Assembly: GCF_030269925.1 (NCBI RefSeq)
Contig: NC_085116.1
Location: forward strand, 15,252,001-15,316,000
Origin: Bombyx mori
Taxonomy: Eukaryota; Arthropoda; Insecta; Lepidoptera; Bombycidae
Direction: 5' to 3'
Length of the DNA: 64,000 nt
The translations under genes and the position numbers were made by a program. Below, piece by piece: positions 43,991-56,721 of this stretch; position 1 is the first letter of the stretch, and every line of letters starts with the position of its first letter. Under the pieces are notes generated by a model. The model saw nothing but the letters and a program-made list of their open reading frames with translations. It had not been told where the DNA came from and searched no databases.

Positions 43991-44806
43991 ATAATAATTA
44001 AATCATCACAGTAGTTTTAATAGTTCGTTATTTTTGTACCGGTACACCTACTGGAACTGCCGCGCTCATTGTGCGTTTCCAGAGATCATTCTTGCCACGT
44101 ACCGCCCAATTCCGTCTTTAGTGCTATCTTACCTACATCATTCGAAGAGTAGTTTGCCCATTTGCCTGCTAAGGTAATAAAAAATATATTTGTCTCCAGA
44201 TCTACTCTAGCAAAAGTCTGCGCAGTAAAAAGAATAGTAACAGTTGGGTATAATCTCGTATCACTGCTTGTAACAATAGTGCGACAGCCACGTGCAGGGG
44301 CCTTATACAATAGCGCATCCCTATTTAATCTGTAAGCACTTCAATTATAGCAGACAACCCCTCGATCGATAGTTATTTTGTAAACGCCAACAGTGTTATT
44401 GATTTCGGATAGAATTAAGTTTTTGATCCCTTATAGGCGTCGCGAAGCAAGAAATTATTAGAGTTTTTGCCAGTTGTAGAATACATATTTTTTCGTTTTT
44501 AAATTATTTTGATATTGTCTCTCGCTATGCCTACATGCAAATGAATTAACTAGCAATTGGTGTTTAAAATTTTAGATGGACCTTTTCTGAATCATTGCAG
44601 AGAGGTCCACAAAATTTTCTCGTAATGCAGCTATTGCAATCGTATGCAGTATGTATGTTGTTGTTTTCTTTTATTACTGTGTTCTTACTAACTTAGTTTT
44701 AAGAAATAACTGTTACTAACATTTATATGGATTGTTATCTGAAATAAAGAATTTAATAACAATAATAAAAAAGCCGAGAAAATATGCTACGGACCATGAT
44801 GACCAA
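43991..44806. other. No gene or repeat recognised
   Basis: AT-rich sequence with nothing supported. Confidence 0.4.
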
Positions 44807-45004
44807 TTTTTTTTTAATGCTTAGATGAGTGGTCTTGCTCACAGCCAACCTGGTGTTAAGTGGTTATCGGAGCCCATAGACAATGCCGCCACCCACCTTG
44901 AGAAATGAGTTCTAAGGTAATACGACGGTACAATATAGTTACGACGGTTGCCTCACCTCTCAAACCGAAACGCATTACTGCTTTACGATTGAAATAGACA
45001 GAAT
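44807..45004 (-). mobile_element. Bm1 SINE, first of a similar pair
   Basis: Minus-strand copy with the unusual 'cacagccaacctggtg' and a 5' end stopping at 'gaaatagacagaatta'. The next copy shares both. Confidence 0.88.
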
Positions 45005-45020
45005 TACAAAAAATTGAATA

Positions 45021-45208
45021 TTTTTTTGTTTACATGGATGGACGAGCTCACAGCCAACCTGGTGTTAAGTGGTTACTGGAGCCCATAGACATCTACAGCG
45101 TAAATGCGCTACCCGTCTTGAGATATATCTCAAGTATAGTTACAACTGCTGCCCCACCATTCAAATCGAAAAGCTTTTCTGCTTCACGGCTGAAATAGGC
45201 AGAATTAG
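45021..45208 (-). mobile_element. Bm1 SINE, second of a similar pair
   Basis: Minus-strand copy with 'cacagccaacctggtg' and the same stopping point, 'gaaataggcagaatta'. Only 16 bases separate it from its neighbour. Confidence 0.88.
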
Positions 45209-48200
45209 AAATAAATTACGAATAAAAATAGGCAAATTTTGGACTAGAGATTTTCTCTTATTATTGTGTATTATGTTATTATTGATTGTATCCTCTTCGG
45301 TTTACGTGTGTCATAGACATAATTAAAAGTAATTTTATAGTTAATATAAAAAATATCATTATATTTCTTTGCACATAGAAAGAATTAACACTGTCTTGAG
45401 GTTTAAGAACTGCCAAGAGATAAGCTTCTTCAACTGGGATTTTTACCATAAGAAGATGATAGTTGAGCGCCTACTAATAAAGTCTGTATGTTTTTATTTA
45501 TCTCAATGGCCTCATATGACGTTTTGTCTAGAATTTACTTGTTTTCTCTAGCGGATAATTTTATGCTTACGTAACGACAAGAAAATCTTATACGTTTTGC
45601 ATCAATGTAAAGAAAGATTACTAACAATGCAATAATCTACAACACAAGCACTCATTCTCACTAATGAGACAATTTCACAAGAAAAGAAATAAAACGACAA
45701 AACAAATGCTTTCTAAGCTCTAAAATAACATCTAGTCCAACTTTTACCGCGTTAAATAAACGAATAAATAAAGATTTCTATAGTCACTTATCAAGACCCG
45801 CAAGGGCTGAGGTTATTGCACCGCATACGTGCTCAGATAAACATAATCAATATTCTACATGTTGAACGTATATAGAAAAGCAGCGTTTCGTAACTGATAC
45901 ACCGACAATTAATATGATAATGATGAATGCGGGCTGTGTTTGTCAAGGTGGTACGTCTGAACGACTTTATTGGTACCTAGGTGGAACAATTGGAATTCGT
46001 TCTAGTAAGTTTTCGTATTTGGTGAAATTTCAAATATTTTCGATAAAATTTGTCTATGCAACTTAAATTATAACGCACTTCAATCAGTCGCTACCATCAT
46101 AAAGATCGTGACCAGACTGAATTGAAAAAGGTACTTCGGAGTTCGGTAAGTACCACTAAGCACCGCCATCGCTCGGCTTAATTAAAATAGACCTCAGTAT
46201 CTGGGTATGTAATCCAACACTTAATTCCAAAATTTAAGAATCAAATTGCCTTGATAAAAGTCTCCTTATCGGGGTATAAAATCTTCGAAAAAAAAGGATC
46301 AACTAAGTTTGCATCATTGGATTTGCTTGCTTTCAATTAACTATTAAGGTACGTTTTTGGTATTTGGATTTGGTGATACTTTACATATGGGAAACTTGGA
46401 CAGACGAAAAACAGACCAGATGGATTGCGAGAATAAAATTACATTAGCTAATAATGTGGACAGGCGTTTATTTCCTTAGCAAATAGTTTCAAAGCACCTT
46501 GATAAAAGCACAGATTTTTCGTCTAGAAGATAAATCTATTATCCTCAATCCTTCAATGAACCAGATAAGGATCATGTAAGCCAATTACCAAATAAATTAA
46601 TTATAACGACAGCTGAGCTATTTCCTAAACATTGGATCTCATGAAAATTCCGTTAGTATCCCGTAAACATCCCAAATCCAATTAGTCGGCTATGGTGAAA
46701 TATGAAAGTTGGACAAGGAACAGTCAAGACTTGTGAACAATAGAATGACAATGGTAAACCGGCTATTGTTCTGGAGTGCTCGTAACCACGGACCGGACAA
46801 TACGTTTCAAACGACAATATCCGGAGATCTAGTGTTTTCGTAGCCGCTTAAGACACCTCACTGGGTTTCAGTGTCAATACGCAGCGTTAAAGAAAAACTG
46901 TTGTTTAACTTTTGTACTTTTTGGGATATGTCCAATTAAAGGTCTTCAACCTAACAATCTTGTAATGATAGCTTTTGAATACACAATGATGATTAAAGAA
47001 TATAATTTTACTTTAAAATGTTTGGTCTGTGGCCACTTTGGCTGTCCAAAAATCCGCCAAACTGTTAAAGAAAGACTTTTGTTTTATTTCCAGTTTACTA
47101 ATTAAGTTTTTCACTAATTTCACCATATAAAGTTTGAATCCCCTTCTTGTGGATGCGACATAGGTTATTGTTGAAGAAAATTTAGGTAATTGTATTGAGC
47201 AAAATATTCAAATATCAACGAACAACACTTTGGTCGTACGTGACCACGAAAATCGTGACGTATTTGAAACGTTGAAAACAATGAAATGGCAATAAGCGCG
47301 AGTTTAAACCGTAATTATTGGAGGCTGTTAGGTCTTTTGACTAGCGGCCATTGGAGGAAGACTATTGGGGAATAGGCAGTAGCATTCTCTGGGTATTAAA
47401 TCAGCATACTCCAATCACCAAGTGAGGCAGAGTGCTTTGATTGTCATGTAGAAGGGGTAGGTTCGATGGGGCTCGCCATGTGCCGCCACCTCTCCTATTG
47501 GCCATTGTACTACACTCATCGGATCTCCCTTTGACTTTGTAGTTCCACTGGTCTTGTACCCACCGTTCCTTGTACGACCTCTATATAATAGTTAATATTG
47601 ATTTGCGCAAAAGTCCTCAAGAAAAGATATATAAACATAAAATTTCACTTCCCGTCTAAAGATTCAGTTGCTAACTGCGAGTTGTTATAGCATTGAAGGT
47701 CTATTAGCGAGTTACTCGTTCTATAGAACAGTTGGAGAGTTTATACGATCCGCCATATTTGGCACGCGTGTAGGAGTTGGAAAGTTGATGTGGTATCGTC
47801 GTTTCTATTTCCGGAATTAGGAAGCGTTAATCGCATATTGGATACATAAGACATCTCAAGTAGTACTTGATAATAATTATAATCATTTAAAATGTCCGAA
47901 TTGATATCGCGGGAGAAACAACTATTTGGCTTAAGCAACATTTTTGCAACTTTACAAGAAAGCCAATTAGCTTGTTCAGCTATTCGAACGAGGTAAACTT
48001 AATTGAGGTTCAATTAAAAACATCGTTTTGTTGATACAAATACCAAACAAAACGGACCTTTAATTACAAAGATAAATGTCGCTTGAATTAAATAGCCTTT
48101 TACCCCTCTATTTAATCTGGTGCATGAGTGTGCGTGCCGAATTACGACTAGGCAGGGAGTAAAAAAAAAGATGTGTGGTGTCGTGGGACACCGGATAGGA

Positions 48201-48906
48201 ACGAAGTTCCTTATTATAAAAATATTAACTTTAAGTTCTATTCGAGGTATAAAGACAATAAAACTGGAGGTTTCGCAACAACCCACGGTCATTCGGTAGC
48301 GTGCGAACTTATTGTGGTACACTTCATTCACGGTTGTTTGCATAAGAGTTAGTGTATTGCACAAACGAATTGCTCTGAGATCGTGGTCAATGAATGATAA
48401 AACAATATGTTCTTTTTTGTACGTTATTACAAAGTTAAGTCGTACACTGTGTGCATTACAAATTAAAAATCTTACGTTACGGACGTTTTTTCCCGGTAAT
48501 AAACAACGCAAACTTTAGTATGGTTTGACATTTTAATTTGTTTCGTAATTGTCAATTGAATCACATTGCAAATCAATTTAAGTTAATTAATAAAAATTAA
48601 AAACAGTATGAAGCGTGTTACCAAGCTGATTCAGATGTTGGACTAATTAAGATTTCGCGTGTCGATAAAACGGGCCGCTAATTGCAGTCAGTCAATCGCA
48701 GCGTACGACTGCATTATCGACATTCGATAACGATGAAATATCGATAAAATATAGACGGACCACTTCCCTGTTCCCTAAGTTATTTATTAACGCCCACGCT
48801 ACGCACTAGCAGACCATCTGAATTCGTTATGTAAATACCATTGATTATAAAGTTACATCTAATTTCATCAGATTTACGAATTTAACTTTTGTTTATCTAT
48901 AAAACA
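45209..48906. other. 3.7 kb with no repeat or gene recognised
   Basis: The longest stretch without an element I recognise. The longest frame, minus 48014-48511 (165 codons), begins at a TTG and has no motif. The segment 47330-47580 is somewhat richer in GC but gives no interpretable frame. Confidence 0.4.
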
Positions 48907-49331
48907 TCTATATATTAATACGTGAAGCAAAAACTTTGTATCCCTTTTTACGAAAATTGCGCGGACGGAGGAGTATGAAATTTTCCACACTTACAGAGAA
49001 TATAGAGAAGAAGTGCACAATGCTAATATTTTTTTTAAATAATGCATAAAAGATACATTAAATCAATAAAGAAAACATTACACACACTACATACCATGTA
49101 TTTGACGCACACACGCATGCATACTATTTATTGTCAAACTTTTGTTCTTGACGTCTGTGGTCAAATTGAGAATAGATTAAATATTGTTTGTCTTTATTAA
49201 TATTTTTTTATAGTGTAGCCTTGGCGAAATTTGTGATTATAGAAGTATAAAATACAATCATAATAGTGTACAAACTTATTATACAATTCCAATTAATTAT
49301 AGTCGAATTTCGACTACTGCGGGACCTCTGG
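48907..49331 (+). mobile_element. Non-autonomous Helitron, family H2 (longest copy)
   Basis: Begins TC ('tctatatattaatacgtgaa') and ends 'gcgggacctctgg' before a T, with the same 6-bp hairpin (agtcga/tcgact) upstream. About 425 bp; it keeps an internal segment ('agattaaatattgtttgtct') missing from 18969-19336. Confidence 0.85.
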
Positions 49332-49679
49332 TCAAGATAATTGCACTATGCACTTTGTGTGAATTTTGATTTTGTATCATTACTATATTAGCTGTTATTC
49401 ACCGCAGGTATATATATTAATAGACAATCGTTAAAAGATCTATGAAGTTTCAACTATACAACCCCTGTCGACAGTAACAAGTAGAACGATGGAAACCAAG
49501 TAATAGTGAACAATAATTACTGCCTATTTAGAGTCTACTTCTGTCGCGAATAGTTCAAACGTGTGTTAAGCTCGTAATTATAATAATTCCATCTCCAGCG
49601 ACATCGTCTCTCTACCCAAATACGCAATATAAAATAACAACCAAATAAAACTGTACTAATTAGTATTTGGTGATACCTA

Positions 49680-49893
49680 TCACTACATAGTATAAAACAA
49701 AGTCGCTTTCTCTGTCCCTATATCCCTATGTATGCTTAAATCTTTAAAACTACGCAACGGATTTTGATGCGGTTTTTTTTAATAGATAGAGTGATTGAAG
49801 AGTAAGGTTTATATGTATAATAACATCCATTAAATAGTGGAGATATCAATAATAAATTACAGTTTCCGAAGCGAAGCGAGGGCGGGTCGCTAG
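49680..49893 (+). mobile_element. Non-autonomous Helitron, family H4
   Basis: Begins 'tcactacatagtataaaaca' after an A, contains 'aaactacgcaacggattttg', and ends 'gcgagggcgggtcgctag' before a T. 214 bp. The A/T insertion site and CTAG end fit Helitrons. Confidence 0.82.
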
Positions 49894-50203
49894 TCAACAA
49901 TATTATCGAACATGCCAAGAACAAATTCGAAATATCCAATAACATTTGACTTTCGAACATCAATACCCTATAAGATAAGATCGTCGCAGCAATAAAAGAT
50001 GAATAGTCGAAAGTTGAAACGAGCCGATGGGCAGTCTGCCAGTGTTGAAGACGCGAAGGCGGTTACAGTTAGCGCAATATTTACTATCACAACACGGCGA
50101 CCGGTGTGCAACGCCCACGCACGTTCTCAATGGAACGGAGAATGTCGCAATGTGTCAAGCCCGAACGATTTTGATCGTTTCGAATAAGCTATCGATACGT
50201 CGT
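49894..50203. other. GC-rich island with two overlapping frames
   Basis: Bases 49999-50187 hold two overlapping ATG frames (MNSRKLKRADGQSASVEDAK... and MGSLPVLKTRRRLQLAQYLL...). Composition is near 50% GC, against about 36% around it. No family is recognised. It abuts the head of a Bm1. Confidence 0.3.
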
Positions 50204-50607
50204 GTCGTCGTGGCCTAAAGGATAAGACGTCCGGTGCATTCGTATCGAGCGACGCAAACGGTGTTCGAATCTCGCAGACGGGTACCAATTTTTCTAATGA
50301 AATACGTACTTAAGAGTTCCACGGTGAAGGAATAACATCGTTTTAATAAAAATCAAACCTGCAAAAATATAATTCGCATAATTACTGGTGGTAGGACCTC
50401 TTGTGAGTACGCACGGGTAGGTACCACCCTGCCTATTTCTGTCGTGAAGCAGTAATGCGTTTCGGTTTGAAGGGCGGAGCAGCCGTTGTAACTATACTGA
50501 GACCTTAGAACTGATATCTCAAGGTGGGTGGCGCATTTACGTTGTAGATGTCTATGGGCTCCAATTACCACTTAACACCAGATGGGCTGTGAGCTCGTCC
50601 ACCCAGC
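50204..50607 (+). mobile_element. Bm1 SINE, full head, tail lost
   Basis: 'gtcgtcgtggcctaaaggat' and 'ggtgttcgaatctcgcagac' form the head. Linker and body follow to 'gctgtgagctcgtccaccca', where the element stops without 'tctaagcaataaa' or an A-run. Confidence 0.93.
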
Positions 50608-50962
50608 ACCCGTCATAATTCATTAAAGGTGATCAGCAACACCTGTTCACTCAACATGCATGTTCTAAAGGTACACAATATTTTTTATTATTACAATCGT
50701 GAAAAGTATCAAGACATGTCGATCCGTTCACAGAACCCGCGCCAGCCAGTCTAGGGAAGTGATTGTAGTTCTAATGGGACCCCATATCATAAGCGACGAT
50801 TGCCGACACAATGAGGAGTTCACGTGATTTATACCATCCTGATATTTATCTATCACGATTTTTTACGGCGGCCCGCCATAATGAAATAACCTACTAAAAT
50901 ATTACAAAAATAATGATTATTAGTTTCCGTATACATTTTTGTGGCACCTCGAGCTTGTAAGC

Positions 50963-51065
50963 TCGGGTGGCGGCATTTACGTTTTAGATGTCTATGGGCT
51001 GCGGTAACCACTTAACATCAGGTGGGCCATGAGATCGTTCACCCACCTTAGCAATAAAAATAAAA
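50963..51065 (+). mobile_element. Bm1 SINE 3' fragment
   Basis: 'gggtggcggcatttacgttt' to 'caccttagcaataaaaataa'. Only the last ~100 bases are present. Confidence 0.88.
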
Positions 51066-52164
51066 TATTAGATCTTTCGCATGGTATGTTATAGTGTAAG
51101 CTCAGTTTTATAAAGCAGACTTATTCAGCTTAAGCTCGCGAAACACCAGACCTCAGGAACAAACTTATGGAGGGTAACGAAAAGTCAAAATTATATGATT
51201 GTATACAGAACTATTGTTATTTTGCTTCAGAATTAAAATAATAATATTACTACTAATTAAACTAGTATCAGTTAAATGAACAAATGTAGGAAAATGAAGC
51301 AAATTCGCTGGACGTGGCTTCTCGGATTCTTTCACAAGATTCACTGAGTCAATTCAGATCAGATTCTCAGTCAATTAGTATCCTAACTTTTTTAGTTTAA
51401 TATTGTCGCATATCATTTTAGAACATTTCGGTTTTTGTAAATTACAACCAATCTAACCAGCTTCGAATCTAGATTAAGAAAGTTTAGAGATTTATATTTG
51501 TAAATTAATAAAATAACAACAATTATAATTTTATTTCAGCAATTGAACAAAGCTTAATCGCGAACTCCACATTATTCCGAGATTTTTCTAGCTTCAATAA
51601 ATTTAATTCTACTCGAAACGCTCTAAAAAGACAATACATAAATAAAACCTAACCTAATTGTTCCTTCGTTTTCATTTTTATCCATAAGCATAATAAAATA
51701 TTCCTCAAAACAATCGTGAATATAATGTCACACCAGAGACATTTTGCAATTACAATAATTATGTACTGACTTGATTAAATATTATTATTATATTTAAATG
51801 TAAACAATATGATAATTGCAGCTGGCCACGCTAAATTCAAAAGGTCGTATGTAAAATAAAATTGTAAGGTAAACTAACACTTATAACAAACGGCTTACAA
51901 TAGTTTTTCGTGGGCAATTTGAGACGGTTAATTCCTCTGATTTTAAATAATGAGATAGCAGGCAATAAATTATGTAATTCTACGTATTCATCGACATTGA
52001 ACCTTAGAGCACGCACTAATATAGTGCGACGCAAAAAACTTGATACTCAAACTATTCTGAAGCGTATTTAAACGATTGAATGATCAAAGTAGATACTATA
52101 AAGAAACTAGCTGGTTTATTCTTATTATTTATGGAATTATTTCTAGGAAAGATAAATAACCTAG
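51066..52164. other. 1.1 kb with no gene recognised
   Basis: AT-rich sequence with nothing supported. Confidence 0.4.
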
Positions 52165-52300
52165 ATACCTACTGCAGCGCCATCTGCCGGGCTGATTTGT
52201 CTGAATCTGAACCATCCAGTGTGCCACCCAAACGCATACAAAAAAATCATTCAAATCGGCCCAGCCGTTTAGTAGGAGTTCAGTGACAACCACACGCACC
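52165..52300 (+). repeat. Lepidopteran interspersed repeat, unnamed
   Basis: 'cagcgccatctgccgggctg', 'catccagtgtgccacccaaa' and 'caaatcggcccagccgttta' are phrases I associate with a repeat found across Lepidoptera. Class not determined. Confidence 0.45.
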
Positions 52301-52469
52301 GAAGAAACATTGATTGAATTCTCCTCCTTCTTCCATCGTATTCCTCAGTGCTGAGGGTCGTGACCTTTACGAAGCATTTTTGTTCGGACTATGTTCCTCC
52401 CTTTATTCCTGACCTCTGCGAAGTGGATAGCGACATTGATGCCGGAGTCCGACGTCGTCATTATTTTAT

Positions 52470-52690
52470 TGGTGGTAGGACCTCTTGTGAGTCCGCATGG
52501 ATAGGTACCACCACCCCGCCTATTTCTGCCGTGAAGCACTAATGCGTTTCGGTTTGAAGGGCGGGGCAGCCGTTGTAACTATACTGAGACCTTAGATATG
52601 TCAAGGTATGTAAATGTCTATGGGCTCCAGTAACCACTCAACACCAGGTGAGCTGTGAGCTCGTCCACCCATCTAAGCAATAAAAAAGAA
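52470..52690 (+). mobile_element. Headless Bm1 SINE
   Basis: Starts 'ggtggtaggacctcttgtga' and ends 'catctaagcaataaaaaa'. A deletion removes about 20 bases around 'caaggtgggtggcgcattta'. Confidence 0.92.
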
Positions 52691-53664
52691 ACGTCCAGAT
52701 AAATATACTTGTCAGTTCTTAAATTCTATGAACTGACAAATATAATGAACAAGACACTGATATTTAAAAGCAAAACGTAATGCGTTGGTACTTCTGGAAA
52801 AGACGCGAATAAAATCATCAAAATGTAATGTACTGTTTATTCTGAAGCACAATCACAAAACTTTTATTCTCATAGAAAGTTCAATGTCATTCCACAATGA
52901 GAACAATTCCATTCTAACAGAACAAACTCAGTTGTTATCGTTAACAAATAGAACACAAATATCAATTTACATTTGTGTTACTAATAAATCAATTTACATT
53001 TGTACGTTTCGTAAATATATGCTATATATTTGTATTGTATTTGCGTATGTACAAACAAACATACATACATACGACTCCTATTGGAGACTAATAATAGAGA
53101 TTTATGGAACTTTATGAAAGAACTTTGAGTATATAAAAGACTGATCATTAACTTTGATGTTGCCGGAAATTATATCTAGATTGATATTCAGGTACTTTGA
53201 CAACTACGGTTTATTCATTGAACGAAAATATACTTTCGTTCAATGTTTGATTATCATTTAACATAATACAATTATTGTACATAAATATTATTAAAATCTA
53301 TTCAACCCTTTAAAAGTTACGATGGCGATAGTTGTGTAAGAGCTATACACGATTTCTCACAAAAGTCGATAAAGGCCAGTTCTACCTCCGACGATCTGGA
53401 TTTGTAATCAGCAAGTCCATGACTCTGGGCGAGAAGCGATAGACATTAGGCGCATATTAATCAATTTGTAATATCGGAAACTGATGCGCATTGACGTCAA
53501 TGCTCGTTGCAAAACGATCGCCTATGTACAGAGATCGCGTTGGAGATTGAAATTATAATGCGCGGTGGGGATTACTTGGGAATTCGCCTTTCTTCTTCTC
53601 AATCGGACACTCTTGTTGGAATAATCGTGGTTACGCTGATGATTTAATATACTTGCAGAAGTAT
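52691..53664. other. No gene or repeat recognised
   Basis: AT-rich sequence with a 110-codon GTG-start frame (52785-53117) of low-complexity composition. Not called. Confidence 0.35.
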
Positions 53665-53880
53665 TTGTTAGGTCGCCCATGTTCCCGAGGATTGCCACTC
53701 TGTCAATGGGCGTCCAGTTCCGGCGGTTTGAAGCGTTTTGAATACATTGGACTATTGTGGACTCAGTTGCCTCTTTATTAGATCAGGCTAGGGCGATTGG
53801 TGATCACCCATGTGATGACCCGGCCTTAGACTACCAGTCTCTCCATCGAGTCCTCCAATGTCTTCTCGATTAGAAAAAAC
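53665..53880 (-). mobile_element. LINE C-terminal remnant (endonuclease-RT-like)
   Basis: On the minus strand, 'LEDSMERLVV' and then in another frame 'EATESTIVQCIQNASNRRNW' and 'PREHGRP'. Same type as 43430-43720, with several frameshifts and stops. Confidence 0.6.
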
Positions 53881-53925
53881 TATGAGAACCATTAATGATG
53901 AACAATTCAGCTTCTACTCGATTTG

Positions 53926-54128
53926 ATTTATTGCTTGGTTGTATGGTTAGAACAGTTCACAGCGCTCAGGTGTAGTCATCGCCGGAATAGACGGAGATAT
54001 GCTGCCATCCAACATCGGACGAACCTCAATATTGTATCAGAATTGTCTCCCATTCGAAGCGCAATATATTATTGCTTCTCGACAGCAATACATATATCAG
54101 AGCGGGCAGTAACATCCTGCCACCAGTA
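53926..54128 (-). mobile_element. Very degenerate Bm1
   Basis: 'tttattgcttggttg', 'atattattgcttctcgacag' and 'aacatcctgccaccagta' give minus-strand Bm1 order end to end at low identity. One of the oldest copies. Confidence 0.5.
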
Positions 54129-54833
54129 TAATAATATGCAATTACAGTATACAACACTCGGATAACGATACTGCCGATTCTCTGGTGAATCCAATTCGAC
54201 CTTTTTAGACACAATGTCTTCCCAAAAACCTTAGATAAACCTTTAATAAGGAGTTAGTAAAATGTGACGATCTATTTTCAAATCTGTCAATAATTTTATA
54301 TAGGACCGATCCTTGTAGGACGATGCTTGGAGGATACCTATGTCCCGCAGTGGATGTCTGTGGGCTGATAAAATAGAAAAAAAAAAAATTTTAGTAATCA
54401 TTTCCAAGGAAAACTTTCCGAGTAGCTGCCAATGTATTACGAAAGCTGAATAAGTTAAATCAAAAGCTCACTGAGCACTATTAATCTCTTGTATATTAAA
54501 CGTTAGTGATATTTTACAATTATGAAATCTGTTTAAAACATTTTAAAACAATATAATTAATGACGATGTTTACAAAATTTTGTCGCCAAATTAAAAGTTA
54601 AGGCTGGTTCACATTAGAATCGTAAACGGCGCGTTCGTTTATAGCGCAATGCATTTAATTTGATTTTTTTTCGACGTGAAAACTTTTTAACGTCGCTCTG
54701 ACTTGAATAAATTAGTTAGACTATTTCTATTTCCACTTCTATTGCGCGTGAACAATCAAGCCTCATTATTTCTCAAGCCAATATTATTTCTTTCGTACCG
54801 AAAACACAAATACCGAACAAAAACGAGTTCACC
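54129..54833. other. No gene or repeat recognised
   Basis: AT-rich sequence with nothing supported. Confidence 0.4.
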
Positions 54834-54970
54834 CAGATTTCATCGTCACCATTATCATCATAATCAGCCCACAGTCGTCCACTGCTGGACATAGACCTCT
54901 CCCAATCCACACCGTTGAGCCTGGTCTTCGGTTCTCCTCCTCAATCACTTCTTGCCAGCCGTTCCACCGT
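54834..54970 (-). mobile_element. LINE 3' fragment
   Basis: 'cagcccacagtcgtccactg', 'ctggacatagacctctccca' and 'cttcttgccagccgttccac' are the reverse complement of a LINE tail; the minus frame reads 'WNGWQEVIEEENRRPG'. Truncated on both sides. Confidence 0.6.
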
Positions 54971-55349
54971 TCGGAGGTCGCTCGAAAATATTTTATTCTC
55001 AATTTAAGTTTAAAGTATTTTTTTTAAACTACCCTCTTTAAATTCCAAAGATTTCCTGTATGTACCTACATGATTGTCTGGAAGAGATCTAAATGTAAGG
55101 CTGCTTGTTGTTACACACATGCCTGTCGTCACACACAGTTTTATTGTTGTTCATTTAATTGTATTTTTTCTATTGTGTTTAGTATTTGCTTTATTTTTTA
55201 TTTTTTTTGTAAACAGTGAGATACGGATTCTGATTGGGAATTTAAATTGATGCAATACAGTAATTAAAGCCATTGGCTTCTATACAAATATGGAGATGGA
55301 AGTTTGTGCTCTTATTACTGGTATTTATGATGATGACTATATGATAGTT

Positions 55350-55557
55350 TACCACCACCCTGCCTATTCCTGCCGTGAGGCAGTAATGCGTTTCAGTTTG
55401 AAGGGTAGGGCAGCCGTTGTAATTATACTTGAGACCTAACAACTTATATCTCAAGGTAGGTGGCGCATTTACGTTGTAGATGTCTATGGGCTCCAGTAAT
55501 CCAGTAACCACACCAGGTCCGGTGTGAGCTCGTCCATCCATCTAAGCAATAAAAAAA
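55350..55557 (+). mobile_element. Bm1 SINE, 5'-truncated
   Basis: 'ctgccgtgaggcagtaatgc' to 'catctaagcaataaaaaaa'. 'ccagtaa' is duplicated ('ccagtaatccagtaacc') and part of 'cacttaacaccagg' is lost. A second, tailless scrap ('gccaccgcaacatcaggtgg') follows at 55558-55590. Confidence 0.9.
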
Positions 55558-55590
55558 GCCAGTAGCCACCGCAACATCAGGTGGGTTTTC

Positions 55591-56052
55591 AACTTAACAA
55601 TGACAATGAAATATAAAATAAAATAAATGATATTCACGCGACGCCAAAGACGCGCTCATGTGGATGCTTCCTAAATCATTATTTTTAGCAGTTCCCTTTG
55701 AGCATACATCAAATTACGTAAGTCCATACAAGCATCAGCTGCTGGCATGCTGTTTTTGTTTATTGCCCGTAAATCTACTTGTGAAACTGTCTACAGTATT
55801 TCTGGATTCGTTCGTTCGCATTGTACGACGATGAACGGGATTTTAGTCGGAAAATGTATTATTTCTTTTTTTGAAAAAAAAAAAAAAAGAATTTCTTGTC
55901 CGATGCATTTTCTAACATGTAAGTATATTATGAAATGATATACCGGAAAGATAATGACTCAATGATACTGATATTAGCCGGAGAGGCATACCCGAAATGT
56001 GTAAACGTGAAAAACTACGTCATTTTTCAAGAAATTTACATAATCTTCTCAT
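55591..56052. other. No gene recognised; long A-run
   Basis: A 15-A run lies at about 55874-55888. Nothing else is supported. Confidence 0.4.
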
Positions 56053-56322
56053 ACTGGTGGTAGGACCTCTTGTGAGTACTGGTGGTAGGACCTCTTGTAA
56101 GTCCGCACGTGTAGGTACCCCTACCCTGCCTGTTTCTGCCGTGAAGCCGTAATGCGTTTCGATTTGAAAGCCCACCCTTCCGTTGTAACTATACTGAGAC
56201 CTTAGAACTCATATCTCAAGGTGGATGGCGGCGTTTACGTTGTAGATGTCTATGGGCTCCGGTAACCACATAACACCATATAGGCTGTGAGCTATTCCAC
56301 CAATCTATGGAATAAAAAAAAA
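56053..56322 (+). mobile_element. Bm1 SINE with duplicated 5' end
   Basis: The first 25 bases (56053-56077) are repeated immediately (56078-56102) with one change. The rest is a headless Bm1 in which 'aagggtggggcagcc' is replaced by 'aaagcccaccctt', which looks like a short local inversion. It ends 'ctatggaataaaaaaaaa'. Confidence 0.92.
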
Positions 56323-56721
56323 TTCTAGCATGTTATCGGATCATGTATTTGTAAAAATTATTCATTTATGTTTGGTGATTACTGATATTAAGTCGTATTA
56401 TAAGCTGCAAAACGAATATACTTATATACTATCGTGAACAAACTTAAATTCTCAACCTACATAGCACACAGTATTTTATTATTTAATCAGTAGAATATAA
56501 AACAGAAATTTCGAAGAGAAAATAAAAAGCATTCCACGTTAGAGACGAGATCGAGAGAAGACAAGGTCATATTTTGATATGGTGAACGGTATTCTTCATG
56601 ACCTCACTACCATTCTGCGGATCTCCGGCACGAAGCTGTCTCGCGTTCCAGTTTGAATAACAACCGAGATAAAAAACAATTAAATTTTTGACCTTCTACG
56701 TGGTCAATGGATTATACTTTC

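Noticed and set aside
48014..48511. 165-codon minus-strand frame, the longest in the window
   Set aside because: It starts at TTG, has no recognisable motif or signal, and overlaps an opposing frame. One frame of this size by chance is possible in AT-rich 64 kb.
53926..54128. Possible host exon (80-codon plus frame)
   Set aside because: The region aligns end to end with a decayed minus-strand Bm1.
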